Shown: one piece after another, positions 50,407 through 59,355 of the stretch
How positions within the stretch are numbered: position 1 is the first letter of the stretch
How the letters are laid out: each line of letters opens with the position of its first letter
Origin: Pyxidicoccus caerfyrddinensis
GTDB taxonomy: Bacteria; Myxococcota; Myxococcia; Myxococcales; Myxococcaceae
Length of the DNA: 64,000 nucleotides
Assembly: GCF_010894405.1 (NCBI RefSeq)
Contig: NZ_JAAIYA010000003.1
Span: 372,001 to 436,000 of the forward strand
Direction of reading: 5' to 3'
Program-made: the position numbers and the translations under genes
Notes under the pieces: model-generated
The model's input: the letters and a program-made list of their open reading frames with translations, nothing else
Databases searched by the model: none
Told to the model about the DNA's origin: nothing

Positions 50407-52143
50407 ATGGCCCTTCCCCTGGAAGACTACGCCCTCATCGGTGACACGCAGAGCGCCGCGCTGGTTGGAAAGGACGGCTCCATCGACTGGCTGTGCTGGC
50501 CGCGCTTCGACTCGGACGCGTGCTTCGCCGCGCTGCTGGGAGACGCGTCGCATGGCCGGTGGCTGCTCGCCCCGGCGGGCGGCGTCCTCAAGGTGACGCG
50601 CCGCTACCGCCCCGGCTCGCTGGTGCTGGAGACGGACTACGAGACGGAGGACGGAGTGGTGCGCGTGGTGGACTGCATGCCCCCGCGCGGCAGGGAGCCG
50701 GACCTCGTGCGCGTGGTGTACGGCCTCAAGGGCTCCGTCCCCATGCGCATGGAGCTGCTCGCGCACTTCGGCTACGGCGACCGCTCGCCGTGGGTGCGCT
50801 TCCATGATGACCATGCGTCCGCGCGCGCGGGCCCGGACTCGGTGGCCCTGCGCACCCCCGTGACGCTGCGCCGACAGGGTGGCGTCTTCACCGCGGACTT
50901 CCCGGTGGACCCGGGCGCGCGCGTGCCCTTCGTCCTCTCCTGGCATCCCTCGCACGAGCCCCCGCCGCCTCCGCTGGACGCGCTGGCCGCCGTGGCGGAC
51001 ACCGAGGCGTGGTGGAAGGAGTGGTCCTCGCGCCTCGTGTCCACCGGGCCGTGGCACGAGCATGTCGAGCGCTCGCTCATCACCCTCAAGGCGCTCACGT
51101 ACTCGCCTACGGGTGGCATCGTCGCGGCGCCCACCACGTCGCTGCCGCTGACCTCGGGAGGCCGTCCCGGCGACGCGCGCCTCTGCTGGCTGCGCGACTC
51201 GACGAGCGCGCTCCAGGCCCTGCTGGACGGGGGTTACCTGGACGAGGCCCGCGCGTGGCGCGACTGGCTGGTGCGCGCGGTGGCCGGCGAGCCGGACGAG
51301 CTGCAGTCCTCGTACGGCGTCGCGGGCGAGCGGCGCTTCCCCGAGCAGGACCTGCCGTGGCTGCCCGGCTACGAGGGCACGCGGCCGGTGCGCATCGGCC
51401 ATGCGCCCCATCGCGGCCTGGACACCGAGGCCGTGGGCGAAGTCATGGGCTGCTTCAGCGATGCCGCGCGCCGGGGACTGCCTCCCAGCGGCGACGCGTG
51501 GGCACTGCAGCGGGCCATGCTGGAGCACCTGGAGGGGACGTGGCTCCAGCCTCCGGTGGAGGGGCCGGCCCTCACGTATCCCCGGGTGATGGCGTGGGTG
51601 GCGGTGGACCGGGCGCTGGAGAGCGCCGCGCGCTTCGGCCTGGACGCGCCGGTGGAGCGCTGGAAGCGCCTGCGCTCGGACGTGCACGCGGAGGTGTGCC
51701 GCGACGGCTTCGACTCGCGGCGCGGCGCCTTCTCGCGTGAGTACGGCGGCAAGGGCCTGGACGCGCGGTTGCTGCGCCTGGGGCGGCTGGGCTTCCTGCC
51801 CGCGGACGACGCGCGCGTGCGCGGCACGGTGGAGGCGGTGGAGCGCGGCCTGGGCGAGGGAGACTTCGTGCGCCAGGACGACGCGCACGGCGCGGGTGTG
51901 TCGCTGGTGTGCAGCTTCTGGCTGGCGGACAGCCTGCACCTCATGGGCCGGCGCGACGAGGCCCGCGTCCTCTTCGAGCGGCTCCTGCACGTGCGCAACG
52001 ACGTGGGCCTGCTGCCGGAGGAGTACGACCCGCGCCAGCGCCGCATGGCCGGCAATTTCCCGCACACGTCCAGCCACGTGGCCCTGGTCCAGGCGGCCAT
52101 GGGCCTGTCGCGAGCCACCGCGCTGAGAGGGCAGGGCGCCTGA
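50407..52143 (+). CDS. Glycoside hydrolase family 15 (trehalase/glucoamylase-type)
   Basis: The protein has 578 residues from the ATG at 50407. GH15 landmarks: PLEDYALIGDTQSAALVGKD and GSIDWLCWPRFDSDACFAAL at the start; RLCWLRDSTSALQALLDGGY, where the family has W-x-RDxxF; a candidate catalytic acid in FPEQDLPWLPGYEGTRPVRI; and the C-terminal GLLPEEYDPRQRRMAGNFPH, whose Glu is the probable base. The N-terminal 200 residues form a beta-sandwich. It is cytoplasmic (no signal peptide), as are bacterial trehalases and dextran-type enzymes of the family. It releases glucose from an alpha-linked substrate; trehalose is a good guess. Confidence 0.93.
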   Translation: MALPLEDYALIGDTQSAALVGKDGSIDWLCWPRFDSDACFAALLGDASHGRWLLAPAGGVLKVTRRYRPGSLVLETDYETEDGVVRVVDCMPPRGREPDLVRVVYGLKGSVPMRMELLAHFGYGDRSPWVRFHDDHASARAGPDSVALRTPVTLRRQGGVFTADFPVDPGARVPFVLSWHPSHEPPPPPLDALAAVADTEAWWKEWSSRLVSTGPWHEHVERSLITLKALTYSPTGGIVAAPTTSLPLTSGGRPGDARLCWLRDSTSALQALLDGGYLDEARAWRDWLVRAVAGEPDELQSSYGVAGERRFPEQDLPWLPGYEGTRPVRIGHAPHRGLDTEAVGEVMGCFSDAARRGLPPSGDAWALQRAMLEHLEGTWLQPPVEGPALTYPRVMAWVAVDRALESAARFGLDAPVERWKRLRSDVHAEVCRDGFDSRRGAFSREYGGKGLDARLLRLGRLGFLPADDARVRGTVEAVERGLGEGDFVRQDDAHGAGVSLVCSFWLADSLHLMGRRDEARVLFERLLHVRNDVGLLPEEYDPRQRRMAGNFPHTSSHVALVQAAMGLSRATALRGQGA

Positions 52144-52151
52144 AAGACAAA

Positions 52152-52180
52152 GCCCCTCCGTGCGACCTGCACGGAGGGGC
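52152..52180. terminator. Bidirectional hairpin terminator
   Basis: GCCCCTCCGTGC (52152-52163) and GCACGGAGGGGC (52169-52180) form a perfect 12-base-pair stem around a 5-base loop. It sits 8 bases after the GH15 stop and 28 bases before the stop of the convergent cytochrome gene. Neither side has a long T tract, so it may act as an RNA-stability or Rho-assisted terminator. Confidence 0.8.
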
Positions 52181-52208
52181 CTGACTTCGATTCGGACCGG
52201 GCTCCCGC

Positions 52209-53486
52209 CTACTTGCAGGAGCGCGACGGCATGGAGTCAATCCAGTCGGCGATGAGCTGCGAGCCCTGGTCGTGCCGGAGGGCGCGGCCCAGCTGCGGCA
52301 TCATCTTCCCGGACTCCACGGTGTTGAGCCGGTACCAGAGGATGGACACCGCGTGGTCGCCGGGGACGATGTCGAACTCCCCTCCCACGCCACTGCCCGC
52401 CGAGCCCGGCCGCTTGCAGACGCCCGCGTTCAGGTCGAGCGTCTCCGTGCTGTCGATGTCGAGGAACAGCTGGCTGGTATCCCCCGCCGTCGCGTTGCGC
52501 CGGTGGCAGTGCGCGCAGTTGATGTCCAGGTAGGTGCGGGCCCGGATGCTCAGGTCCGCCGCCGCCGGGTTGAACGCATCCGGCGCGCTCGGAAGCTGGA
52601 TGGCGGGAGGCGCTCCCGTCAGCTTCCCCAGCTCCGCCAGGTGCTGGAGCTGGTTGACCTCTACCCCACCGTAGTCGTGGTTCCGGTTGAGGTAGCGGGC
52701 CTTCACTCCGATGGGCAGCAGCACCTGGTTCTGTGCCGCGTCCAGGATGTGGTGGCACTGGCTGCACTGGTTCTTGCTGGGCACCAGGTAGTCGAGCGTC
52801 CGGGACACACCGTCCGCGCCGATGAACTGGAGGTTGCGCACCACCCGGCCACCGTTGGCCAGCGTGGCCTCCGTCTGGGCGTCGTTCCAGAAGTACGGGT
52901 ACGCCTCCCAGCCGCCGGGCTGCCGCACCAGCACGCGCGTCTCGATGACGCGCACGTTCTTCTCCGGCTCGCGGAAGTCCGTGGGGAAGGCGAACGTCTT
53001 GGTGATGAGCGTGCCCACCGGCAGGTCCAGCACGTTCTTGGGCTGATACACCGCCGCCTTCCCCGGGGGGATGTAGAGCGTGCGGGACTTGAGGGCGTAG
53101 TCGGAGAAGAGCGCCGTGGTCAGCTCGTAGGGGACGTTGCCCGCCACCGGCACGAGCCCGCCCGCCGCGGGACTGCCGGTGAAGAGGCCCAGGTCCGACA
53201 GGTTCGTGGGGATGACCACCGAGCCGTCCGGCAGCCCCGGTCCGGCGTCCGGTGTCCCCGAGTCCCCGCCATCCGGAGTCCCGCTGTCCTCGCCCGCGTC
53301 CGTGCCGGCATCCACCCCGGCGTCCGCGGTGCCACTGTCCACCGGCGTGCCGGAGTCCTCCTGGGATGTCCCCGCGTCGGGCCCCGTTCCGGGCGGGTCA
53401 TCGCCGCCGGAGCACGAGGCCACCGCCGCGGTCAGCAGCACCGCGGCGAGGCCCCATCCGAGTCCGGAGCTGAACGGCTTGCGCAT
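52209..53486 (-). CDS. SO2930-type diheme c-type cytochrome lipoprotein
   Basis: The protein has 425 residues from the ATG at 53486 (GGAGGAG site); the ATG at 53513 places that site inside the gene and is less likely. The signal ends in a lipobox-like AAVASC. An Asp/Gly/Ala/Thr linker (about residues 30-75, PDAG and VDAG units) leads to the folded part. The heme attachments are CSQCHH and CAHCHR (CxxCH). Conserved family segments include VLDLPVGTLITKTFAFPTDF and ARTYLDINCAHCHRRNAT. It is a periplasmic or surface-exposed electron carrier. It is encoded next to its usual partner, the beta-helix lipoprotein (38 bases upstream). Confidence 0.92.
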   Translation of the reverse strand: MRKPFSSGLGWGLAAVLLTAAVASCSGGDDPPGTGPDAGTSQEDSGTPVDSGTADAGVDAGTDAGEDSGTPDGGDSGTPDAGPGLPDGSVVIPTNLSDLGLFTGSPAAGGLVPVAGNVPYELTTALFSDYALKSRTLYIPPGKAAVYQPKNVLDLPVGTLITKTFAFPTDFREPEKNVRVIETRVLVRQPGGWEAYPYFWNDAQTEATLANGGRVVRNLQFIGADGVSRTLDYLVPSKNQCSQCHHILDAAQNQVLLPIGVKARYLNRNHDYGGVEVNQLQHLAELGKLTGAPPAIQLPSAPDAFNPAAADLSIRARTYLDINCAHCHRRNATAGDTSQLFLDIDSTETLDLNAGVCKRPGSAGSGVGGEFDIVPGDHAVSILWYRLNTVESGKMMPQLGRALRHDQGSQLIADWIDSMPSRSCK

Positions 53487-53524
53487 GCGACTCTTCTCCT
53501 CCGGCACCCTCATCGCGGACGGCC

Positions 53525-55075
53525 TCAGGGAAGCGACAGGCCGGGGGCGAAGCCGGAGCAGTTGAACGGCGCCGCGCCCTGCGTGTAGCGCCGCGTCTCC
53601 GCGAAGGCGCCGGGCAGGTCGGGCGTCGCGCTCATCAGCTTCCCGGCGACCGCCTGCAGGTCGAAGTCCACGATGGCTTCCTTGGTCGTGGCCGGCAGCG
53701 TGTTGCCGGTGAAGCAGATGTTGATGGGGTTCTTCAGCGTCTCGTTGCGCGGCGCCGGGTCGATGCCGTCCCAGAGCAGGTGCTCCACGCGCGTCGTGGC
53801 CTGCGTCGCGGCGCCATAGGCGTACACCGCGCTCACCAGCGCGCCCAGCGGGCGGCGCTCGGCGTCCGGCCGGCCGTTGTCCACCGACTCACCGCTGCCA
53901 CCCGTGAAGGTGTTGCCGTGGATGTAGACGTCCCCGCTGGTGAAGTTGAAGAACCCGGCGCTCCACTGGCTCAGGTCCGGCTCGATCGCCAGGCCGCTGA
54001 GCACGGCGATGTCCACCGTGTGGTTGTCACCCCAGGTGTTGCCGACGAACTCCACCCGGCGCGACGCGAGGATGAACGTGCCGGTGCCGGCGGGCACCTG
54101 CGACACCGTGCTGCTGCTGGCCGTCACGGAGGCGAAGTTCTCGCGGTTGTTCCCCGTAATCGTGTTGCCGGTGACGAGGATGTCCGTGCCCTTGATGGGG
54201 TTGCCGGGCAGGTCGAACACCACGAGGCCCGTGGTGTTGTCCTGCGCGACGTTGGCCTGCACGAAGGCGAACTTCGTGTTCTCGATTTCGATGCCCGCCA
54301 CGTTCTGCTTCGCGATGTTGCGGCGGACGATGGCGTAGCGCGTCTGCCCCACGTAGATGCCGGCGTCGGCCGCGTTGTAGGCCTCGCAGTCCTCAATCGT
54401 CACGTAGGACGACTTCACCGGGTAGATGCCGTACTTGCCGTTGCTCTCGTTGTTCGTGTTCGCCCACTCGGTGCGGATGCGCTGGACGAAGACGTTGGCG
54501 GAGGACTCGATGCGCAGCGCGTCCTTGCGCGCGTTCCAGATGGCCAGGTCCTTCACGGTGAACAGCTTGCCCACCACGTCGATGCCGTTGGTGTTGCTGG
54601 CGGCGCCGGAGAAGTCGAGCACCGTGCTGGCGCTGCCACCCGTGCCCTCGCCCTTGGTGCCCTTGCCCGCGCCGACGACGGTGATGCCGTTCGTGCGGAT
54701 GGTGAGGGCGTTGTCGAACACGAAGGTGCCCGCGCCGAGCTGAATCGTGGTGCACTCGGCCAGGTCGTTGACCGCGTCCTGGAGCTCCTGCACCTGGTTG
54801 GCGTTGAAGGTCAGCGTCTTCTGAGGCTTGCCCGTGCAGGAGAACTCCTGGGGCCAGGCCTGGGTGGTGCCGCCGTCCGTCCCCGCGTCGGTGCCGGCAT
54901 CCGTTCCCGCATCGGTGCCCGCGTCCACCCCCGGGTTGCCGGCGTCCACCCCCGGGTTGCCGGCGTCCGGAGTGCCGGTGCCGTCATCATCATCCGAGCA
55001 AGCGGGAAGGGCGAGCAGACCCACCAGGGCCAGGAGCACGGTACGGGGCGCGCGCGACAGCGGCAGACGGTGCAT
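53525..55075 (-). CDS. Parallel beta-helix lipoprotein, partner of diheme cytochrome
   Basis: The protein has 516 residues from the ATG at 55075 (GGAGG site). The lipobox ALPACS is followed by an Asp-Ala-Gly linker (VDAGTDAG repeats) to about residue 70. The fold is a right-handed beta-helix of about 12 coils, with repeats such as NGITVVGAGKG, DAGIYVGQTRYAIVRRN, GIEIENTKFAFVQANVAQDN and GTDILVTGNTITGNN. It is paired with SO2930-type cytochromes in many genomes, so the two are likely to act together in an outer-membrane redox or binding function. No pectinase or lyase catalytic residues stand out. Confidence 0.92.
   Translation of the reverse strand: MHRLPLSRAPRTVLLALVGLLALPACSDDDDGTGTPDAGNPGVDAGNPGVDAGTDAGTDAGTDAGTDGGTTQAWPQEFSCTGKPQKTLTFNANQVQELQDAVNDLAECTTIQLGAGTFVFDNALTIRTNGITVVGAGKGTKGEGTGGSASTVLDFSGAASNTNGIDVVGKLFTVKDLAIWNARKDALRIESSANVFVQRIRTEWANTNNESNGKYGIYPVKSSYVTIEDCEAYNAADAGIYVGQTRYAIVRRNIAKQNVAGIEIENTKFAFVQANVAQDNTTGLVVFDLPGNPIKGTDILVTGNTITGNNRENFASVTASSSTVSQVPAGTGTFILASRRVEFVGNTWGDNHTVDIAVLSGLAIEPDLSQWSAGFFNFTSGDVYIHGNTFTGGSGESVDNGRPDAERRPLGALVSAVYAYGAATQATTRVEHLLWDGIDPAPRNETLKNPINICFTGNTLPATTKEAIVDFDLQAVAGKLMSATPDLPGAFAETRRYTQGAAPFNCSGFAPGLSLP
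54885..54968. repeat. Tandem DNA repeat encoding DAG-type linker
   Basis: Within the beta-helix gene, an exact 21-base unit occurs twice back to back (54921-54941 and 54942-54962), coding NPGVDAG. It adjoins shorter 12-base units coding TDAG. Such repeats are hot spots for slippage, so linker length probably varies between strains. Confidence 0.75.
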
Positions 55076-55575
55076 CAGTTTCCTCCTGCGGAAAGCGCTG
55101 CGCCTCTTCACTCCCGAGCGTGGAGCTCCAGGGCGCGAGCAAGACGGGGCGAATCCTCCTCGTGAAGGTGGCCAACCTCAAGAGTCCAGTAGCGAATTCA
55201 TGAACACACTACCGTGACGCAGTGCGTTCTGTAACTCGGTTGAGAATAGGCTCGGGCCACGACACGCACGGTGCGGTCCGCTTCACGTGGATTCGTGCCG
55301 TGGAGGCACCCCGCACCGGGCCTCGTCGCGCGCCACCCCGGCCGGCCGGCGGCGCCGGCCAGGCCGGGTAGAGAAAGCTCCTACCCGGGCGTTGGAGGCC
55401 CTGTGGAAGGCGGGCGCCCCTCTGGGAGTTGCAGGCGGGAAATGACCCGGGGGCCCCGGAAGGGCCGGAATCGCCGTCAAGCGGACGACAGACCGTTCCT
55501 GTAGTAAGTCGCCCCCGGAACCGACTGTGGCGGCGGTGTCTCACCGACCGCGCAAGGCGAAGGAAGGGCAACGAC
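55076..55575. other. Intergenic region with GC hairpin, beta-helix gene to FKBP gene
   Basis: The 500 bases between the divergent beta-helix and FKBP genes hold no supported gene. An AT-rich patch about 55195-55250 may contain the beta-helix promoter. GGCCGGC (55344-55350) and GCCGGCC (55354-55360) form a hairpin with a 3-base loop. Short open frames exist but show no ribosome site or family match. Confidence 0.5.
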
Positions 55576-56385
55576 ATGCGGAAGACGTGGCTGGTCGCGG
55601 TGATGCTGGTGCTGGCGGGCTGCCAGCAGCCGGCGAAGACGGATACGGCGTCCGGCGGGGGCGCGACGGGTGGCAACGCCGCCAACCCGCAGACGGAGGA
55701 GCAGAAGACGCTGTACGCGCTCGGCCTGTCCATTGGCCGGAGCATCAGCGTGTTCGACATGACTCCGGAGGAGCTGGAGTACGTCAAGGCCGGCATCACC
55801 ACCCAGGTGAAGGGTGAGAAGTCGCCGGTGGACATGGAGACGTACGGTCCGAAGCTGCAGGAGCTGGCGCGCTCGCGCAGCACCCGCAAGGCGGAGAAGG
55901 AGAAGGAGAACTCCAAGAAGTTCCTCGAGGAGGCCGCCAAGGAGTCCGGCGCCAAGAAGACCGAGTCCGGCCTCGTCTACAAGGAGCTGACCCCCGGCAC
56001 CGGTGAGTCGCCCAAGGCGTCCGACATCGTGAAGGTGCACTACAAGGGCACGCTGACCAACGGCACCGAGTTCGACAGCTCCTACAAGCGCGGCGAGCCC
56101 ACGCAGTTCCCGCTCCAGGGCGTCATCAAGTGCTGGACCGAGGGCGTGCAGATGATGAAGGTGGGCGGCAAGGCGAAGCTGACCTGCCCGTCGGACATCG
56201 CCTACGGCGACCGCGGCGCCCCGCCGAACATCCCCGGTGGCGCGGCCCTGGTGTTCGAGGTGGAACTGCTGGAGATCGTGAAGGCCCCCGAGGGCCAGCC
56301 GGGCATGCCGGGCATGCCGGGTGGCGCTCCTCCGACGGGCGCTCCGCACGGCAAGCCGGCGACGCCTCCGGCGCCGACGAAGTAG
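55576..56385 (+). CDS. FKBP-type peptidyl-prolyl isomerase lipoprotein
   Basis: The protein has 269 residues from the ATG at 55576 (GGAAGGG site). A lipobox LVLAGC marks anchoring. Residues about 35-120 form an N-terminal dimerisation/helical region like that of Mip and FkpA proteins (LYALGLSIGRSISVFDMTPE). The FKBP domain follows: VHYKGTLTNGTEFDSSYKRG, FPLQGVIKCWTEGVQMMKVG, KLTCPSDIAYGDRG and GGAALVFEVELLEIV, with the active-site aromatic residues in place. A flexible Pro/Gly/Met tail (GMPGMPGGAPPTG) ends it. It catalyses cis-trans isomerisation of prolyl bonds in the periplasm or at the cell surface. Confidence 0.95.
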   Translation: MRKTWLVAVMLVLAGCQQPAKTDTASGGGATGGNAANPQTEEQKTLYALGLSIGRSISVFDMTPEELEYVKAGITTQVKGEKSPVDMETYGPKLQELARSRSTRKAEKEKENSKKFLEEAAKESGAKKTESGLVYKELTPGTGESPKASDIVKVHYKGTLTNGTEFDSSYKRGEPTQFPLQGVIKCWTEGVQMMKVGGKAKLTCPSDIAYGDRGAPPNIPGGAALVFEVELLEIVKAPEGQPGMPGMPGGAPPTGAPHGKPATPPAPTK

Positions 56386-56418
56386 TCACTCCGCTGCTCC
56401 ACGCGAGCGGCGTCTGAA

Positions 56419-56465
56419 AGAGGGCTGGTGGGGGATGTCTCCCTCCCAGCCCTCTTCGTATTTGC
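56419..56465 (+). terminator. Intrinsic terminator after FKBP gene
   Basis: AGAGGGCTGG (56419-56428) pairs with CCAGCCCTCT (56456-56465). The inner part of the loop can pair further through GGGGA and TCCC. The tail reads TCGTATTT. It sits 33 bases after the FKBP stop, the usual place for Rho-independent termination. Confidence 0.75.
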
Positions 56466-56555
56466 GGGGGGCCGTCCGCGCGCGCGACGCAGGTGGTGCG
56501 CGGCGGCCGGCCCGGGGTACGCCACGGGGTCATGCACTCGAAGAGGGAGCACGCG

Positions 56556-57386
56556 ATGCGCCGGAGCCTGCTGCTGTTCTTGGGAGCGCTGTTGCTGGGA
56601 GCCTGTGTCAGCGGACGCACCGTGGAGGTGGGTCGCGAGCCGTCGCCGACGGGGGCCGTGTCGGAGGCGGAGTTCAAGGCGATGCACACGCTGCGCACGG
56701 ACGCGGCGCCGCCGCGCAAGGGGCAGGAGGTGGAGGTCGCGGGGACGAAGATGTACCTGAGCCTCCCCGAGGGTGCGAAGGGGCCGCTGCCGGCCGTGCT
56801 CGTCATCCACGAGTGGTGGGGCCTCAACGAGCACATCCAGCACTGGGCGGACCGGCTGGCGGCGAACGGGTACGCGGCGCTGGCGGTGGACCTGTACGGC
56901 GGCAAGGTGGCCACCACGCGGGAGGAGGCGATGGCGCTGGTGAAGTCGGTGGACGCGGCGCGCGCGCTGGAGGTGCTGAAGGCCGCGCACGCCTTCCTCC
57001 AGAAGGACGAGCGTATCCGGGCGGAGCGCACGGGAAGCCTCGGCTGGTGCTTCGGGGGCGGCTGGTCGCTGCGCGCGGCCATGGCCCTGCCGGAGCTGGA
57101 CGCGGCGGTGCTCTATTACGGCAACCCGGTGACGGACCCGAACGAGCTGTCCACCATCCGCGCGGCGGTGCTGGGCATCTTCGGGACGAAGGACGCGTCC
57201 ATTCCGCCGGAGAAGGTGGCGGAGTTCCGCCAGGCGCTGGACACCGCGGGCGTGCAGCACCGCATCCTGGAGTTCGACGCGGACCATGCCTTCGCCAACC
57301 CGTCCGGCAACCGCTACGACGAGCACGCCGCGTCCACGGCGTGGCAGGAGACGTCCGCGTTCCTGGAGCAGCACCTGAAGCGCTGA
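56556..57386 (+). CDS. Dienelactone hydrolase family lipoprotein
   Basis: The protein has 276 residues from the ATG at 56556 (GGGAG site; an ATG at 56532 is possible). The lipobox is LLLGAC. The alpha/beta-hydrolase shows the dienelactone pattern: VLVIHEWWGLNEHIQHWADR with the oxyanion-region Glu, then the nucleophile Cys165 in LGWCFGGGW, Asp213 in GTKDAS and His244 in DADHAFANP. The Cys-Asp-His triad is complete. Secreted or membrane-anchored; it hydrolyses an ester or lactone, substrate unknown. It is followed by a second hydrolase gene 121 bases downstream. Confidence 0.93.
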   Translation: MRRSLLLFLGALLLGACVSGRTVEVGREPSPTGAVSEAEFKAMHTLRTDAAPPRKGQEVEVAGTKMYLSLPEGAKGPLPAVLVIHEWWGLNEHIQHWADRLAANGYAALAVDLYGGKVATTREEAMALVKSVDAARALEVLKAAHAFLQKDERIRAERTGSLGWCFGGGWSLRAAMALPELDAAVLYYGNPVTDPNELSTIRAAVLGIFGTKDASIPPEKVAEFRQALDTAGVQHRILEFDADHAFANPSGNRYDEHAASTAWQETSAFLEQHLKR

Positions 57387-57507
57387 GGCGTGCGGCGCGG
57401 GCCGGGGACGAGGTGTTGGCCACCCGTCCCATTGGAGCCGCGCCGCTCGGCCGGCTGTTGCTCCCGGCCTCCGGGTCGGCTTGAAGGGCGGGCTCATCTT
57501 GGAGGGC

Positions 57508-58581
57508 ATGGTGCTGAGGACTGGAGCGCGCGTCGCGGTGGGGCTGTGCCTGCTGCTGTGCAGCGGGGTGGGGCGGGCGGCGGACGGCGGCGTGGCGGCG
57601 CCGCGCACGGAGGAGGTCACCTTCCGGAGCGGGGACGTCACCCTCGCCGGGACGCTGTGGCTGCCGTCGGGCACTGCGCCCCGCGCGGCGGTGGTGCTGC
57701 TGCACGATGAGGACTCCGGGGCACGGCTGCCGCCGGAGCCGTATCCGGCCTTCCTCGTCCGGCAGGGGCTCGCGGTGCTCAGCTATGACCGGCGGGGCGC
57801 GGGGCGCTCCTCGGGGGATGGGCAGCCGTGGGTGGCCGGCATCGACGCGTGGGCGGACGACGGGCTCGCGGCGGTGCGGCTGCTCCGTGAGCGCACCGGC
57901 GTGCGTGACGTGGGGATGATGGGCTTCGGCCAGGGCGCGTGGGTGGCCATCCACGCGGCGGCCCGTGCGCCCGACGTCGGCTTCCTGGTGCTCGTGTCCG
58001 GCGGCGGAGGTCCGCTGTGGAAGCAGCAGGAGCACCGCCTGCGCAACGAAGCCCGCGCGAAGGGACTCACCGGCCCGGAGGTGGTGGACCTGCAGGAGCA
58101 CCTGACCGCGCTCCACGATGCGCGCCTCTATTCGCCCGAGCGTGAGGCGAAGGCGCTGAAGACGCTCGACTTCCAGCTCAAGCGGGCAAAGCGCCGCCGG
58201 TGGTACCCGGTGTCGCCGCTGTCGCGCTTCGAGGAGTTGCCGCTGCCCCGCCTGCTGGAGGTGCAGCGCGGCGTGTGGCGCAACGTGCTGTCCTACGACT
58301 CCACGGAGGACCTGGGCCGCGTGCGCGTCCCGGTGCTCGCGCTGCTCGGAGAAGTGGACGAGGTGACGCCCACGCTGGCCGTGGCGCGCGCGCTGTCCCA
58401 GGGGCTCGCGCGAGACGCCGGGAGCGAGCCTCCACGGGTGACGGTGAAGGTGCTACGGGGCGCGGACCACCGGCTCGTCCTTCCGGCCGACGCGAAGCGG
58501 CCGGGTGTGGAGACGATGGCGGAGGACATGTTCCCGACGCTGGAGGCGTGGCTGCGCGAGTGGGGCCCGGCCGCGCCGTGA
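57508..58581 (+). CDS. Alpha/beta-hydrolase-fold protein lacking the Ser nucleophile
   Basis: The protein has 357 residues from the ATG at 57508; an upstream TTG at 57481 and a GTG at 57511 are alternatives. It has a signal peptide (LCLLLCSGVGRA). The fold is clear: AAVVLLHDEDSGARLPPEPY, QGLAVLSYDRRGAGRSSGDG, then the nucleophile elbow MMGFGQGAWVAI. There the expected Ser of G-x-S-x-G is Gly141. The acid (GEVDEVTP) and His (GADHRLVLP) are present. It is therefore probably not a hydrolase, unless another residue takes over. It ends one base before the convergent CAP gene. Confidence 0.85.
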   Translation: MVLRTGARVAVGLCLLLCSGVGRAADGGVAAPRTEEVTFRSGDVTLAGTLWLPSGTAPRAAVVLLHDEDSGARLPPEPYPAFLVRQGLAVLSYDRRGAGRSSGDGQPWVAGIDAWADDGLAAVRLLRERTGVRDVGMMGFGQGAWVAIHAAARAPDVGFLVLVSGGGGPLWKQQEHRLRNEARAKGLTGPEVVDLQEHLTALHDARLYSPEREAKALKTLDFQLKRAKRRRWYPVSPLSRFEELPLPRLLEVQRGVWRNVLSYDSTEDLGRVRVPVLALLGEVDEVTPTLAVARALSQGLARDAGSEPPRVTVKVLRGADHRLVLPADAKRPGVETMAEDMFPTLEAWLREWGPAAP

Positions 58582-58582
58582 G

Positions 58583-59167
58583 TCAGTACGGCCGCTGGCC
58601 GGTGTAGTTGCCGGGCGGCGCGTAGTTGCACACCCAGAACTGCCACTTCGGCACCTGCGCGCCGAAGGGCGAGTTCTTCGTGCACACCTGCGTGGCGCAG
58701 CCCACGCGCTTCGTGTCCCGCCACACCACCTGCGTGTAGTGGCCGCACTGCTTGCCCTCGGCGCAGGTGTTGCGCGTGTAGTCGTAGTCGGTCACCTCGT
58801 CCGTCCACGCCTTCACCACCCCCTGGGTCGTCCAGTAGTCGAGCGAGGCGGCGGCGATGTTCTCGCCCAGGTTGCCGCGGTTGGCGTTGTGGCCCCACTC
58901 GCACTTCGCCGCGTAGTCCGTCGCGACGGTCGCCGCGCGGGTGTCCCAGCCCAGCGGCTCCAGCGCCGGGTTGGGCGTGGGCGTCTTCACCGCCGCCCGC
59001 GCCGCGTTGTGCGCGTCCAGCATGTCGCGGGCGAACAGGGGCAGCGTGCTCGGGTCCGGGTCGGTGTCTTCGTCGTCCGGAGTGGACTCACCGGAGTCAC
59101 AGCCAGTGGAGAGCCACGGCACCAGGAACCCAAGTGCCAGCAGGTATCGGAAGGAGGGGCGGGACAT
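58583..59167 (-). CDS. CAP/SCP-domain lipoprotein (paralogue 1)
   Basis: The protein has 194 residues from the ATG at 59167. A lipobox-like WLSTGC is followed by an acidic linker (DDEDTDPDPS). The CAP domain shows MLDAHNAARAAV, WGHNANRGNLGENIA, CGHYTQVVWRDTKRVGCA and WVCNYAPPGNYTGQRPY. All four cavity-lining positions typical of the family are present. Secreted CAP proteins (SCP/TAPS, PR-1 type) bind sterols or lipids and can act as toxins or defence proteins; some cleave proteins. It is about 60 % identical by eye, in its core, to the CAP gene 400 bases downstream. Confidence 0.93.
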   Translation of the reverse strand: MSRPSFRYLLALGFLVPWLSTGCDSGESTPDDEDTDPDPSTLPLFARDMLDAHNAARAAVKTPTPNPALEPLGWDTRAATVATDYAAKCEWGHNANRGNLGENIAAASLDYWTTQGVVKAWTDEVTDYDYTRNTCAEGKQCGHYTQVVWRDTKRVGCATQVCTKNSPFGAQVPKWQFWVCNYAPPGNYTGQRPY

Positions 59168-59355
59168 GGCTGGGATTATCCGTGCCCGCGCGCGCCCATG
59201 CACCCGGCCCGCATCCTCCGCCAGAGGTATTGCACCGGGCGGAAAGTTCCAGCGCCCGGGGGCGGGCCCCGCGTCTGGAATCGCACGGGGCGGGAGGGGG
59301 AGGAGCGCGGGCGCCGGGAGCCTGCTAATCTCACCCTTCCGTACCGGAGACGCCC

